DNA of 64,000 nt, taken from contig JAESIW010000138.1 in assembly GCA_016802295.1 (NCBI GenBank), forward strand, positions 3,314,152-3,378,151, read 5' to 3'. The first letter of the stretch is position 1; the number at the start of each line of letters is the position of its first letter. The notes under the pieces were generated by a model. The model saw only the letters and a list, made by a program, of their open reading frames with translations. It had not been told where the DNA came from and searched no databases. The DNA is from Brachionus rotundiformis (lineage: Eukaryota > Rotifera > Eurotatoria > Ploima > Brachionidae). The position numbers and the translations under genes were made by a program. Positions 34,729-45,346 of this stretch are shown piece after piece.

Positions 34729-37700
34729 ATGGCTCCTAGAAAAATTCAAGCCGCTGTTACGACAAGTCATAAGTGTTTTATTTGTCATCGAAAACGTTCT
34801 GAACGAATAAAACCTTCACGTATCTCAATGAGTTTAATTTTGCATGCTTATAAGAATCACAAAATAGTAATTAATGAAAATTCAAGATGCTGCAAAAGTC
34901 ATTTAGACAATAAAGGCTTGATAAAAAGTGAATGTTTTAGCAAAATTCGTACAAAAATGAAATCTTTCAACAGTGTTCTGATTTCTATGCTTGACATTTC
35001 AGAAATTGGTCAAAAAAGTATTTTTGAGAAGTTTGCTGATTTTTCTTCTCTTGAAGAATCTCTTTGCTTGGAGATCACAGGATGGACAAAGGAACAATTT
35101 TTACGCTTTTCGCGATTTATCACAACAATTAAAAATACCAAAAACAGAACAAAAGAACAGCTAATTGCATTATATCGTTTCTGGTTACGTACAGGCACAA
35201 AACAATATATCATAGCGAAAATGTTCAATAAAAAGACAACTCAACAACATATTAGTAAATACTTGTCCCAAATTAGAGATGCAATTTATCGAGATTTCGT
35301 TCCATTTTTCCTTGGCACAGAGAAAACGAGGGAATTTTATTTGAAACATAATAATCAAATGGTAACAGAGCTACTTGAATTGAAAAACCAAGAATTAGTG
35401 ATAATTTGTGATGGGACTTACACTCACATTGAGAAGAGCTTTAATAATGAGATGCAATATCGAACTTATAGTGTTCAAAAATCTACATCTTTAATAAAAC
35501 CATTTATTATTTGTTGCTCTGATGGTTACATAATAGATTGCTATGGAGCATTTGATGCAAACCTAAACGATGCTAGTATATTAAAATACGTTTTGGCTAA
35601 AGATCAAAATTTAAAAAATAAAATTCTCCTTCCCGGAAAAACTAAAATTATTCTTGATAGGGGTAGAAATTATTAAAAAAATCATTTTGATAAATTATGG
35701 ATTATTTTTCATTAGGATTTCGAGATGTTGTTGAATTATTGATGCAAGAGTTTGAATACGATGTGAGAATTCCAACCTGTAATCAAATAGAAAAATCAGA
35801 AGGCGAACAAGAAAAAAATCGATGCATATCAAAACAGCTTTCCTCAGAACAGGCAAATAAAACAAGAATCGTAACAAAAGTAAAATTATTTTTTAAATTC
35901 AGATCTCGTAATTAATTATATAAAATAAGTGTCGATTTATAATTGAAAAAAAAATAGGAGACATAAAAAAATTTCAAGCTCTAGATAATGTACGAAATAA
36001 TGAAATAGGTCATATTCAAATTGATTATCGAATTGCCTGTGCAATGCTTAACTTATATCATAAGCCATGTTGCCCAGATGAAAAAAATGTAGTTAAAATT
36101 GCACGAAGGATAAAGAAAAAATGTAAAACATACTCAAATAAGCTAAATTTTCTTTTAGCAAAGCAATTAGATACGAAATTAATCACTCCGATTGATTTAT
36201 TCAGTATAATTGACTTCCCAGTAATTAGAAAAAATAAAATTCGAAATAAAATATTTTTTGGATCCTATCAATTAAAACAAGCAAATTCATATGTGAAAGA
36301 TTTAATCTATAGTAGCACTGCTTATTTTGTCAGCAAAAATTTGATTAAAAAAATTGGAAATGAAAGATTCATAAACGAATTCAAAGATTCAAAAATATTG
36401 GCATTTGAACTGATTTCGCGTCATAGACGTTCAAGAAAAAAAAATAAAATAGAGCAAGATGTAAACTATATAAGAAAATTTAGAAATACTTATAAAGTAT
36501 TTATTCAATATATACCAGGATTAAATAGAACCAGAGCAATTCAAGGTTGTTGTTTTTTATTTTATCCTGTTTAATTATTAGATTTTATTTCAAGCCTTCA
36601 TTTATAACTGTTTGTCTGGTCAAAAAACAGCTGGTTGTTGTAGTCATGTTGCCAGTGTAATTTATTTCCTTAGCTATTTAAAGTTCCGTCTTTCGGGTAT
36701 TAACTTAAGAGGAGAGTATTTGAACAAGATTGTGATAGATTTAGATAATAATCAGATTCCAAACAGACCAATTAATATTCGAGGAAAAAGAAACAGAAAA
36801 GAAAGTTCAAGCGATTCTGAATTAACTTCAAGTGAATCGGAACAAAGTGATTTTGATAATTCTATTGAGCAGGTGAGATCAATACAAAATCACTATGATG
36901 AAATTGCAGACTCAGAATTAATCAATTTTAAAATGAATCTCCCAACATGGGGTTCTTTAATAAAGTACAAAGGAATATCCGATGTATATGTTACAAACAC
37001 AAGTCCAGTTAACTATTTTTTACTTGCATTTTGGCTAATTTTTTCTAGAAATCCTAATATTTTTAAAAATTTGCCCTCAAATAATTTAAAATTTATATTA
37101 ATCGAAATTATCGAAATGATAGAAAAAAAAAACTGGAACAAGGCAATAGAATTATGGACTAATAGTATGATGGTAGATGGGAAAAATCTAAAAGTATCAA
37201 CGACAAATCATATTACAATGCATGGTACAGAGAAAATTTGTTTTCTTGAATATATAAATGATTTTCAAAAACATCGATTGATTAAAAAATGTACTTTAAG
37301 CTGTAAATTAAATGACAGGAAAATTAAGGATATTTCATACGATATTTTTTTTAAAAAATCAAATCAAGAAATCATTTTGTTTTATTTTAATCTTCAAAAA
37401 TGCAAAGAATGTTGTGCTGATTCTAAATGTGAAATTAATTTTTTTAATTGTCCATCATTTTTATTTATTCAATCCTATCATAAAAATATTTTTATAAATG
37501 AATTACCAAATGTGATTACATGTGATAATAATAAATATCAGTATCTATGCTCAACATTAAAAAAGCCTGGACATATTGTTGGGATTTTTAAAATTGCGGG
37601 AAAATATTGGGTAATTGATGACATATATCAAAGCGCAAAGGAATTGGCTGGTGCAAATAAATTAGAAAAAAATCAAAAAAAAGAAAATTACTACTTTAGA

Positions 37701-37739
37701 AAGATACCGACAAATATTTCACTTTATTATTTACTTTAA
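34729..37739 (+). CDS. DDE (Tnp_4-type) transposase-derived protein with SWIM-like and USP-like tail
   Basis: Four exons: join(34729..35662, 35716..35879, 35930..36545, 36595..37739), 952 aa, no internal stop or frameshift once 53-, 50- and 49-nt introns are removed. Order: N-terminal CxxC...CCxxH zinc-binding motif (residues 16-58); helical region; DDE core with IICDGTYTHI (Asp228), YGAFDANLNDASIL (Asp276/281) and DRGFRDVVE across exon junction 1; a SWIM-like NCLSGQKTAGCCSHVAS near 577-592; an acidic Ser-rich linker; and a C-terminal domain with TNTSPVNYFLLAF near 705-717, a KCKECC cluster, and KPGHIVGIFKIAGKYWVIDD near 895-914. The last domain resembles ubiquitin-specific proteases, with Ser where the Cys-box Cys belongs. 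No clear terminal inverted repeats were found. It is either an intact transposon gene or a domesticated one. Confidence 0.8.
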
Positions 37740-37746
37740 TATTTTT

Positions 37747-37752
37747 AATAAA
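37747..37752 (+). terminator. AATAAA polyadenylation signal, transposase gene
   Basis: AATAAA 7 nt after the transposase-like stop codon; a second AATAAA lies about 20 nt further on. Weak evidence in AT-rich DNA. Confidence 0.3.
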
Positions 37753-37998
37753 TTAGTTTTTTTTAAAATAAAAAATATCAAACTTTAAATTATTTTATTT
37801 ATTCAAACTATAGTTTTGCGAAAACGGTATAAATATTTATATCAAGGAAAAGATCACGAAAATTATATACAGTCCATGTTGATTTTAAAAATATCAACAA
37901 GAAAAACACTTTTGTTCTTTTTTAATATTTGTTTTTCACTTACTTAAAGTATTTATATACAAAAAACCGACTATTTAAAAAAGAAAAAGAAAATTAAA

Positions 37999-38664
37999 TT
38001 AGATAATCTCACGTGTAATAATAGAGTCTGTTTCGTTCATCTTTAATTTTGAAAAAAATTCATTCATGACTGCATTTTCATAAGGATTAACATCACATTG
38101 ACCCGACTAAAGTTATGAAAAAAATAATTAATTTTTAAATTTTTAATTTAAATACTTTGAAACTGTCGTAAGTGTAAGTTTGGGATTGCATTGGGACGCA
38201 ATGAAACAGGTTCGGATCATATATTTTCTGGTAGTTAATTAAGAATTAGAGTTGAATTTTTCAGTTTAAAAAAAATTTACCTGATTAGTTGTACTAAATT
38301 GAGTTTCAGCATCATTTTTTTTCAAGACAAGTGACGAAACAAGATTTTTTTTATTTTTCTTGACAATCTGAAAATTATAAAACTGAATAAACAAAAACAG
38401 AATTAAACTTACATCATTTTTAGTTTTTAAAAGGAACAAGTTAAAACCAAAAAGGCAAAAGCAAGTAAAAAACATAAAAAAAACAACACCAAATATAGTT
38501 TTCATTTGAGCAAATTGAACATAAACTTCAAATCTCATTGCACTTATAGTTGCTTGAAAGCTTGTCAAATTGGTAGAATTGTCACCTTGAATTTTTTTTA
38601 ATGGGATATTTTTGGTCGAACTAGACCAAATGTCCTTGATGAAATTGTTGAAGTTAGCATGCAC
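37999..38664 (-). CDS. Orphan single-pass membrane protein, three exons
   Basis: join(38664..38413, 38367..38281, 38106..37999), 148 aa. Introns of 45 nt (GTAAGT...TTTTCAG) and 174 nt keep frame. It starts MHANFNNFIKDIWSSS. A single hydrophobic helix (FGVVFFMFFTCFCLFGFNLF, about residues 58-77) is followed by a basic segment and a C-terminal tail containing CDVNPYENAV. N-glycosylation sequons NST and NLT precede the helix, so an outside N-terminus is plausible. YEN resembles a Grb2-SH2 YxN site, but this is only a short motif. No family recognised. It converges on the transposase gene, 260 bp away. Confidence 0.55.
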
Positions 38665-39219
38665 TTAAATAAAGAAAATTAATTCATAAAGATAAAAATT
38701 AAGAGAAAATCGATTTTAAAAGTTAAAACATTAAAAAAAATTAAAATCACTTAATTCTTTAACTTTGTTTTTTAAAGCCGAAAAAGAGAAAAAGAAAAAA
38801 AAATTTTTTAAAGGATTTTTTGGAATTATAAAGAAAAAATAAACAATTTTTTTAAGAGCTTAGTTTTTTTATTCAAGTCAAGTGGTTTAAAAAAAAATCT
38901 TTGTTTTCTAGTATGAGCTTACAAAAAAAATCAAAAAGCATGAGAACAAAGTCTTAAGATTTGCTTTAAAAAGAAGATTCATATATTATAAAGAATTAAT
39001 TTTATTTTTAATTAAAAATTAGAACTTTTTTTTATTTCTTGGCTCAAAAAATTCTTGGCGTGACTTACTAAGAAGCGTGTTCAACACACAAATTTTTTTT
39101 CAACTACGATAACATGGCTTATTTTCTGATGTTTTTGCCACAACGTGCATACTTTGGTCAGTCGAGCTTTTTTTCTCTGCTATTTCGACCATGGAAAGAA
39201 TTTGAGAAGATGATAATTC
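38665..39219. other. AT-rich spacer leading into pseudogene
   Basis: No intact gene. From about 39040 GC content rises towards the TPR/Sel1 pseudogene, so its decayed edge may begin there. Confidence 0.5.
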
Positions 39220-39415
39220 AAAATGTACATCAAACAGTATGACTGTGTTTTGTCCAAAGAACCACACAACTCTTTTAGCACTTATTTGAGGGCTGCTGTA
39301 CTCAAAAACTCAACCTGCTTTACTGATGCTCTTAGGGACTACAAAGGCTTTTTAAGCATTTGTCCGAGTGATGCCAGCAAAGTGACCAAAGCCCACTATT
39401 CGATCGGTTTCTGCA
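39220..39415 (+). pseudogene. TPR-like pseudogene fragment, inverted piece
   Basis: The plus-strand frame reads KQYDCVLSKEPHNS, RAAVLKNSTCF, DALRDYKGFLSICPSDAS and KAHYSIGFC, with the helix-turn-helix spacing of tetratricopeptide repeats. It lacks a start context and a domain boundary, and runs head-on into an opposite-strand fragment of similar type at about 39415. It is probably part of one TPR/Sel1 gene that was duplicated and inverted. Confidence 0.5.
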
Positions 39416-40235
39416 AACGATCACCTTTGCCCAAGTACACAAACACAGGGTTCATTATGGCTTCGAGTGAGTCTTTTTTCTGCGAGTAGAAAAACAATAC
39501 TTGGGCCCGCTCCAAATCTTTAACTTCTCCATCAGCATTCATAAAGATCAAGCAGAGGTTGTTCGACGCATGTGCACTGCCATGCTCAACTGCCCACTCA
39601 CAATACTTGACCGCTTGATCAATATTCTTGATCAATAGTTCAGTCTCATCAAAGCAACATTAGGCGCATCTACAAAGCCAATGAGTCTCTTTGCAGCCTT
39701 TGCATAATACTTAGCAGCTAGCTCGGAGCTTTGTTTGTAAGTTGGCGACCCGTCGCGGTGCTCGCGTCCTAGCCACACGTACTCTAAACTCTTGTCGCTT
39801 TTAATCAAGTCCTGTTTTGTTTTTTCGAAGGTGTGCTTAAACCGGTCGGTGTTTTCTTGGCCTAGTGTCAGCGATATTTTTAAATTCTTCTTAAGTAACT
39901 TTGGGCACATAAGAGTCATCGAAGTTGGTCAAACGTTTCTGCTCAAAATTCAAAGGTTTTTCACATTCTCATTAGAAGGCTCAAGTTCCAGGGCATTAGT
40001 GTAATTGTGAATTCATTTATCATATTCATTTAACTCGGCGTAGATTTGGCCATGTAAAGCCCATGTCTTGCACCATTTTAGATTGAGTTACTTGGCTTGT
40101 TCAGCGTCGAAAAGTGACCTGATTAAGAAATCTCTGTCTCATCTATTGATCGCTTAATACAACTTCGACACCGGTTCGTATGTACAATTGCTTTTTGTTC
40201 GCTGCTTAAATTGTCGATCAAAAGCACTTGGTCAA
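39396..40235 (-). pseudogene. TPR/Sel1-repeat pseudogene
   Basis: Minus-strand reading from 40235 leftwards shows decayed repeat sequence in shifting frames: HGQIYAELNEYDK then a stop, NYTNALELEPSNENVKNL then a stop (TPR type), KSLEYVWLGREH, AAKYYAKAAKRLIGFVDA, then AVEHGSAHASNNLCLIFMN, DLERAQVLFFYSQKK and EAIMNPVFVYLGKGD (Sel1 type). Several internal stops and frameshifts rule out an intact protein. GC content is well above flanks. The original was probably a cytosolic or ER-associated scaffold with TPR and Sel1-like repeats. Confidence 0.6.
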
Positions 40236-40907
40236 AAGTCTTAAGACAAAAATTAATTTGCTTTATAAGGAAGATTCTTTTATTATAAAAAATTCATTTT
40301 TTTTTTTTGGGAAAAATTTTTTTAATTAAAAATTAAAACTTTTTATTCATTTGGTCAAATAAAGATCGATGCACATTTGCTCTTTAACTCAGAAAATCCT
40401 ATGAAAAATAATTCAATGAAATTTGTTAAATTAATTTTGCAAAAAATTTCCATTTTTTATCCCCAAAATTCTGGTAAATTTTGGCAAGGATCTCTAAATT
40501 AATTTTAATTTGCCGGAAGTCCTTAAAAAGTTCTCCAAATTGATGTAATTTACATTAAAAAGATTAAAATAGTTCAAAGAATAAAAAAGGTCCAAAATTC
40601 AATGCAAATAGCGTATTGTTCTTTACAATACTTGTTTGATCTCTTTGAATTAATCTTGATCGAATGTTTGAATTAACTACTTTGAATTGTTTACAAATTT
40701 TGAAATAAAATTGAAAATAAGAATTTCTAAAACTAAAATATTTTTAAATCACAAAATAAAATAAAAATAAAAAAATTTAAACTTCGTATGCTTGTATTTA
40801 GAAAAATTTAATGAAAATAGTAAAGTGATCTTTGGCATATTTAAACATTGGTAATTTTTAAATTAACACATTATTGAAATCAAATTAATGTTATAATACA
40901 ATTGGTA
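40236..40907. other. AT-rich spacer
   Basis: Nothing recognised between the TPR/Sel1 pseudogene and the MITE-like element. Confidence 0.6.
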
Positions 40908-41481
40908 TTCAGTAATTTAGTACTAAATGAATTTAATACTATGAAATTAGTACCAAGGAATTTAGTACTAAGCAAAATGAATACTAAATGAATTTTATAC
41001 TTTTCTTATTTAATAGTTTTTTTTCTCTTCTTAAGAATTTAAAAGCTAATAATTAAAAAGAATTTGTGTTTCAGATAGTTAATCGTGGAAATGAAGTCAG
41101 ATAGTTTCGACCACTTCTTCACCGACTAATCTTATTGTGGCAGTAAATTTGTGTTGATTCCTTAGATGACAATATAACTTTTCGGATAGGTCTTTATTAC
41201 AATTTTTCCACCAGTATATTTGGTTTTCAAAGATGGGATTTTTTCTTACTTTCGATTCCAAAATTATTTTGGATTAAAGTTGGATCTGAGTTTTTTAGAT
41301 AATTTTTAAATTATTTTAAGTTAATTGGAGAGCACCAAAGATTGGTTTATATGTATACAAGAAGTTAGCTAATTATATCAATTAATTAGTATAATTAGTT
41401 TTATTTGATTTTAAAATAAGCATTTAGTATTTATTTCTTGATTCATAGTATTTAACTCATTTAGTACTAGATTACAGTCAA
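40908..41481. mobile_element. MITE-like element with about 35-bp terminal inverted repeats
   Basis: The left end (core TAGTACTAAATGAATT from 40918) and the right end (reverse complement core TAGTACTAAATGAGTT, ending near 41469) match in inverted orientation over about 35 bp with few mismatches, including AATACTATGAA. Outward extension of weaker similarity places the edges near 40908 and 41481. The interior of about 500 bp has no open frame. A TAGTACT-like palindromic motif recurs inside the left arm. No clear target duplication was identified. Confidence 0.6.
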
Positions 41482-41979
41482 TCATATAATCATTTTTTAA
41501 AAATAATTCTAAACTCGAAAAATTTAAAGTTTTATCAAATCTTCGAGTTAATTCGTCAAACTAACTCTGAATTTGTGAACCATTTTTTTTTAAAATTTAT
41601 GTGATCAAGTTTATATTTATTTTACCAAGTTAAGTGTATTAAGAAAAATAACTCTTTTTTACTGGTCACATTTTTGGTGATCATATTTGGTCTTCAATTT
41701 GACAATTCTGACAATTTTTGCCGTCAGCAGTAATTTGTGCAAATTTCCATAAACATGAACAAGTTTAAAAATTTGTTATTATTGCTATTTGAAAAAAATT
41801 TATTTATTATTATTTTAACATTTTAAATAAAATATTCGAATTAAATTGATTAATAAAGTTAAATTTAGTTAAAGAGTTTGTAAAGAAAAAACGATTACAA
41901 TAAATACTATATTCGTTAATGAACGAAATAATTTAAAGAACAATAATTCAACAAATTTGGTTTAAAAAAAATCAAAATT
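41482..41979. other. AT-rich spacer, 3' flank of hexosaminidase
   Basis: No gene recognised. Confidence 0.6.
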
Positions 41980-44117
41980 TTAATGAACACTTGGCCATCC
42001 GTAATTGAAGACAGGATCAAAAATATTACTTTTGGCCATACCATATTCATAATCACCGCAAAAACCATTTAAAATTGGAGCAGCTACAATTCCTCTCCTT
42101 TTCAGAAAAAAAACTGATACTTGTTAATCCAAAAAATATTCTATTACCTTAAAAGCCTGCATCGTTGTTCATCTAATCTGAACTTTGCATCTTCAGGATC
42201 ATTTACATGGGCAGGACTCCACAATCTTTCGGCAATAGCACTCAATCGTGGCCATAACCGAGAGTCCAAATTTCCGCCATCAACATATTCACTCCAAATG
42301 GCTGCTTCACCTCCAATTAACAATTTGGCTTGCTCAGCGTCGCCTTTTAAAAAGAAGTTGAAATAAAATATTAATCATTATTTCATTTTATTTATTTTTA
42401 CCAGTGAAATTGGCAAATGGTTCAACTTGATAAAATTTATACCATTCTTGGTATCCATAGCTAATAAAATTGATATACCACGGACTGGACAAAATTGCTG
42501 CATATCCATCTTTGGTGACTTGGTTCAAATAATCGGACCATGATCCATGTTCAGGCAGAATAGAGCTATCTTTCCATATCTGAATTTGAGTGCCTTTTTG
42601 CAAATCAACACCATTATCATAAACATCTTTAATATTTTTATTTTAATTTTTTGTAATAAAATAGAAAGAGAAATAAAACCTTGCCAAACTGTAGATTTCT
42701 TATCAAGATCTTGAACAATCTTTAGCAATTTAGAACTGTAGTAAGCCTGTAAATGATGATAATCGGAGAAATTCATTTTCTCCATCCATTTTGCAATATA
42801 TGGATTGGATTTCCAACAATCATAGTAGACCTCATCATTTCCTAGATGAATGTATTCATCCGGAAACAAATCTTTAAATTCTGTCAGAATTTCTCTCAAT
42901 ACTGGATAGACATTTTCATTAGTGGGATTTATGATTTCGGAAGCGCCTTGAACTCCAAATATTGGCTGATAGGGTTTTCCATCTTTCCAACAAATTGTAA
43001 TAAATTCAGGAAAAGCTCTTCCAAATGATTCCACATGGCCTGGTGTGTCGAACTCTGGGATAACTCGAATGCCACGCAATCGAGCATGTTCAATTATACT
43101 CTTAACATCATCTTGTTTATATACGTGGGCATAGCTGTATTTTCCCTTTAATATAAAAACTCAAATTTCTAATCTTTAAAATTTTTTTTATTTTTACTTT
43201 TTCTGTAACATTCGGGTATTTCTTTAGCTCAAATGGAAATGATTGATCGTCCACGATGTGCCTTTAAATAATAATAAACTAAATTTGGAAAAAGCTTAAA
43301 AAGTATTTACCAATGTAAAACATTTAGCTTATGATAGGCCATTCCGTCTATCTGTTTTTTGAGAATTGGAACTGGAATGAAGTGTCTGGCAGTGTCAACT
43401 AATAGACCTCTATAGACAAATCTTGGCTTATCTATTATAACTGTAGAGTCATTTAACACAAGCTTTACAATAAATTGTTGTTTAAATTTTAATGATCCAT
43501 AATTAAAATGCTTACTCTGTTTAAGCTATCAAAATAAGTCAATTGTGAAAATGTTTCCAGTCCTCTAAGGGCACCCCAAACGCTTTCAGAATTTAAATTT
43601 GCCTCATTCTTATTTATTGTTAGATTATCTTTAAAAATCAAGTTTAATTATCTATTGACAATTTTATAACTAAAAAGCATACATGATTCATCCATTTCTG
43701 AGTGAGGATATTTTGGACAACTGTCTGAATGGGCAATATTAATATTTAGGACATTTAAGTAGTTGAGGTTTTTTAGTCTTTTGCGTTGGTTATTGTAAAT
43801 TTTCGGAGGAAATATCACATGTCTGTAATGCTTAACATTTTCGGAAATAATGTCACAGTCAACTTTTAAATTTGTCTTTATTTGGAAGTTTTTTTTCCTT
43901 AAAAATAGAACTCGATCCGATGTGCCATTCATAAAATGGGGCATAGGCCATGGAGAGCCTGGAGGTGACTCTTTACCCTATTTAAGTGGTTTTATTAATT
44001 TTCTTAGGCAAATAGCTAATTTCTTACCAATAATGGATATTTGACTTCTATGTAAAAAAGCTTAGCCTGAACAAGATTTAAGAATACAAAACCTAAGATT
44101 GTCGAAAGCTTAAGCAT
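41980..44117 (-). CDS. Beta-N-acetylhexosaminidase (GH20, HEXA/HEXB-like)
   Basis: Nine exons: join(44117..44028, 43977..43683, 43628..43516, 43462..43311, 43261..43198, 43145..42680, 42626..42402, 42343..42148, 42097..41980), 572 aa, all junction phases consistent. The signal peptide MLKLSTILGFVFLNLVQA predicts entry to the secretory/lysosomal pathway. The GH20b N-domain includes SVWGALRGLETFSQL. The catalytic TIM barrel includes GLLVDTARHFIPVP, YHKLNVLHWHIVDDQSFPFE, PEFDTPGHVESFG and HLGNDEVYYDCW with the Asp342-Glu343 pair; then SAPWYINFISYG, GGEAAIWSEYVD and RLWPRLSAIAERLW. It removes terminal beta-GlcNAc/GalNAc from glycoconjugates. The usual HLGGDEV is HLGNDEV here. One gene cannot be assigned to the alpha or beta vertebrate subunit. 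Confidence 0.95.
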
Positions 44118-44741
44118 GCTGAAGATTATAAGCTTTGAACGTTTTATAAAGAAAAAAACTTTTTTTTTTTTTTTAAATTTTAAGAATAAATATTTTTCTA
44201 AATCTTTTTATATTGTTTAATCAAAAGAGTGATATAGAACTACTATTCTTTAGAATTTAAGAGAAAAAATCTAGAAGCATAAGATGTATTTGATAATCAA
44301 AAGACTTGTAAAAAAGTCAATTTTGAATAATAAATAGCTTAAAAGCTAAAATCATGATGCTAAAATTTATATTTAAATTTTTTTATTTAGCCGAGTCATT
44401 TTAAATATCCTTTAAGAATAACTAATTGTAACAGAAAAAAATTTTGAAAAAAATTAATTTTCTGTCAATTTTCTAGTTGGTATTTTTTTTAATCTAAAAG
44501 ACTTTTAATTAATTAAAATATTAAAAATTTAAATAAAATTAAATGAGATGTTTGCGTTTTTTAAGCAATAATTTTTATAATAAATATTTCATCTTGGAAA
44601 AATTTGTCAATTTTTTATGAAAATTATATATTGAATAAATAAACTGATGAAAAATATTTCTTTTTTTATTATTTTTGAATATAAATATTCTAAATTAATC
44701 CGAGAAAATTTCGAAAAATTTTAATATTTCTATTTAAATTT
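44118..44741. other. AT-rich intergenic between same-strand genes
   Basis: Holds the 3' flank of NDUFB11 and the presumed promoter of hexosaminidase; no other element seen. Confidence 0.6.
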
Positions 44742-45346
44742 TTATAATATAATTTCAGTGTCACCAATTTCTTCTTCAGAAGGCAACTGTATACGCTCGG
44801 ATGGCACATAATCTGGATCTACTAAATCAAGACCAGCTTTTTCTCTTCTGGATATTTCCAAAAAGGCTTCTCTATAGCACCAATCATTTGTTCTAATTAA
44901 ATTTTTTATTAAAAATTAAGACCCTCAAGCAGAAATTAATTTTTTAATTTACTTGTAGTCAGGGTAGTAGTAGAACAAAAGAAACGGAACAAAAAAAAAG
45001 GCTAAAAAACCAGTAAAGGTGAAAAAATGAGCTGTTGCTTTGTCCTTTGCTTCATCGTTGGCATCAAATCCATAAAAAATTTTCTAAATTATCTTAAATA
45101 AATATTGAATATATTTGATATTTTTTTTTTCAAACTCACATATCTATCACTTCTTTCCCATTGAGGTTTATCCCATTCATTCTGACTAACATTACTTTGT
45201 TGGCTGGAAGGCGTAGGTTTTGAATCATTCGAAACCATTCTTAGCTGGTTTCTCATACCCAATACAGTTAAGTTTTTTGAAGTGGATATTTTTGAGATGG
45301 CCGACAAATTACGGTAATATTTTCCAATAGAGCACAGCTTATTCAT
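44742..45346 (-). CDS. NDUFB11: NADH:ubiquinone oxidoreductase subunit B11 (ESSS)
   Basis: join(45346..45140, 45083..44953, 44892..44742), 162 aa; introns of 56 and 60 nt. The N-terminus MNKLCSIGKYYRNLSAISK is basic and amphipathic, as expected for a mitochondrial targeting peptide. One transmembrane helix (FTGFLAFFFVPFLLFYYY) is followed by PDYKTNDWCYREAFLE and ending SERIQLPSEEE. The same order (membrane helix, LPDYRMKEWSRREA, KIQLPEDE) marks the ESSS subunit. It is an accessory subunit of complex I in the inner membrane, needed for assembly and not catalytic. Identification rests on the C-terminal pattern and topology. Confidence 0.85.
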
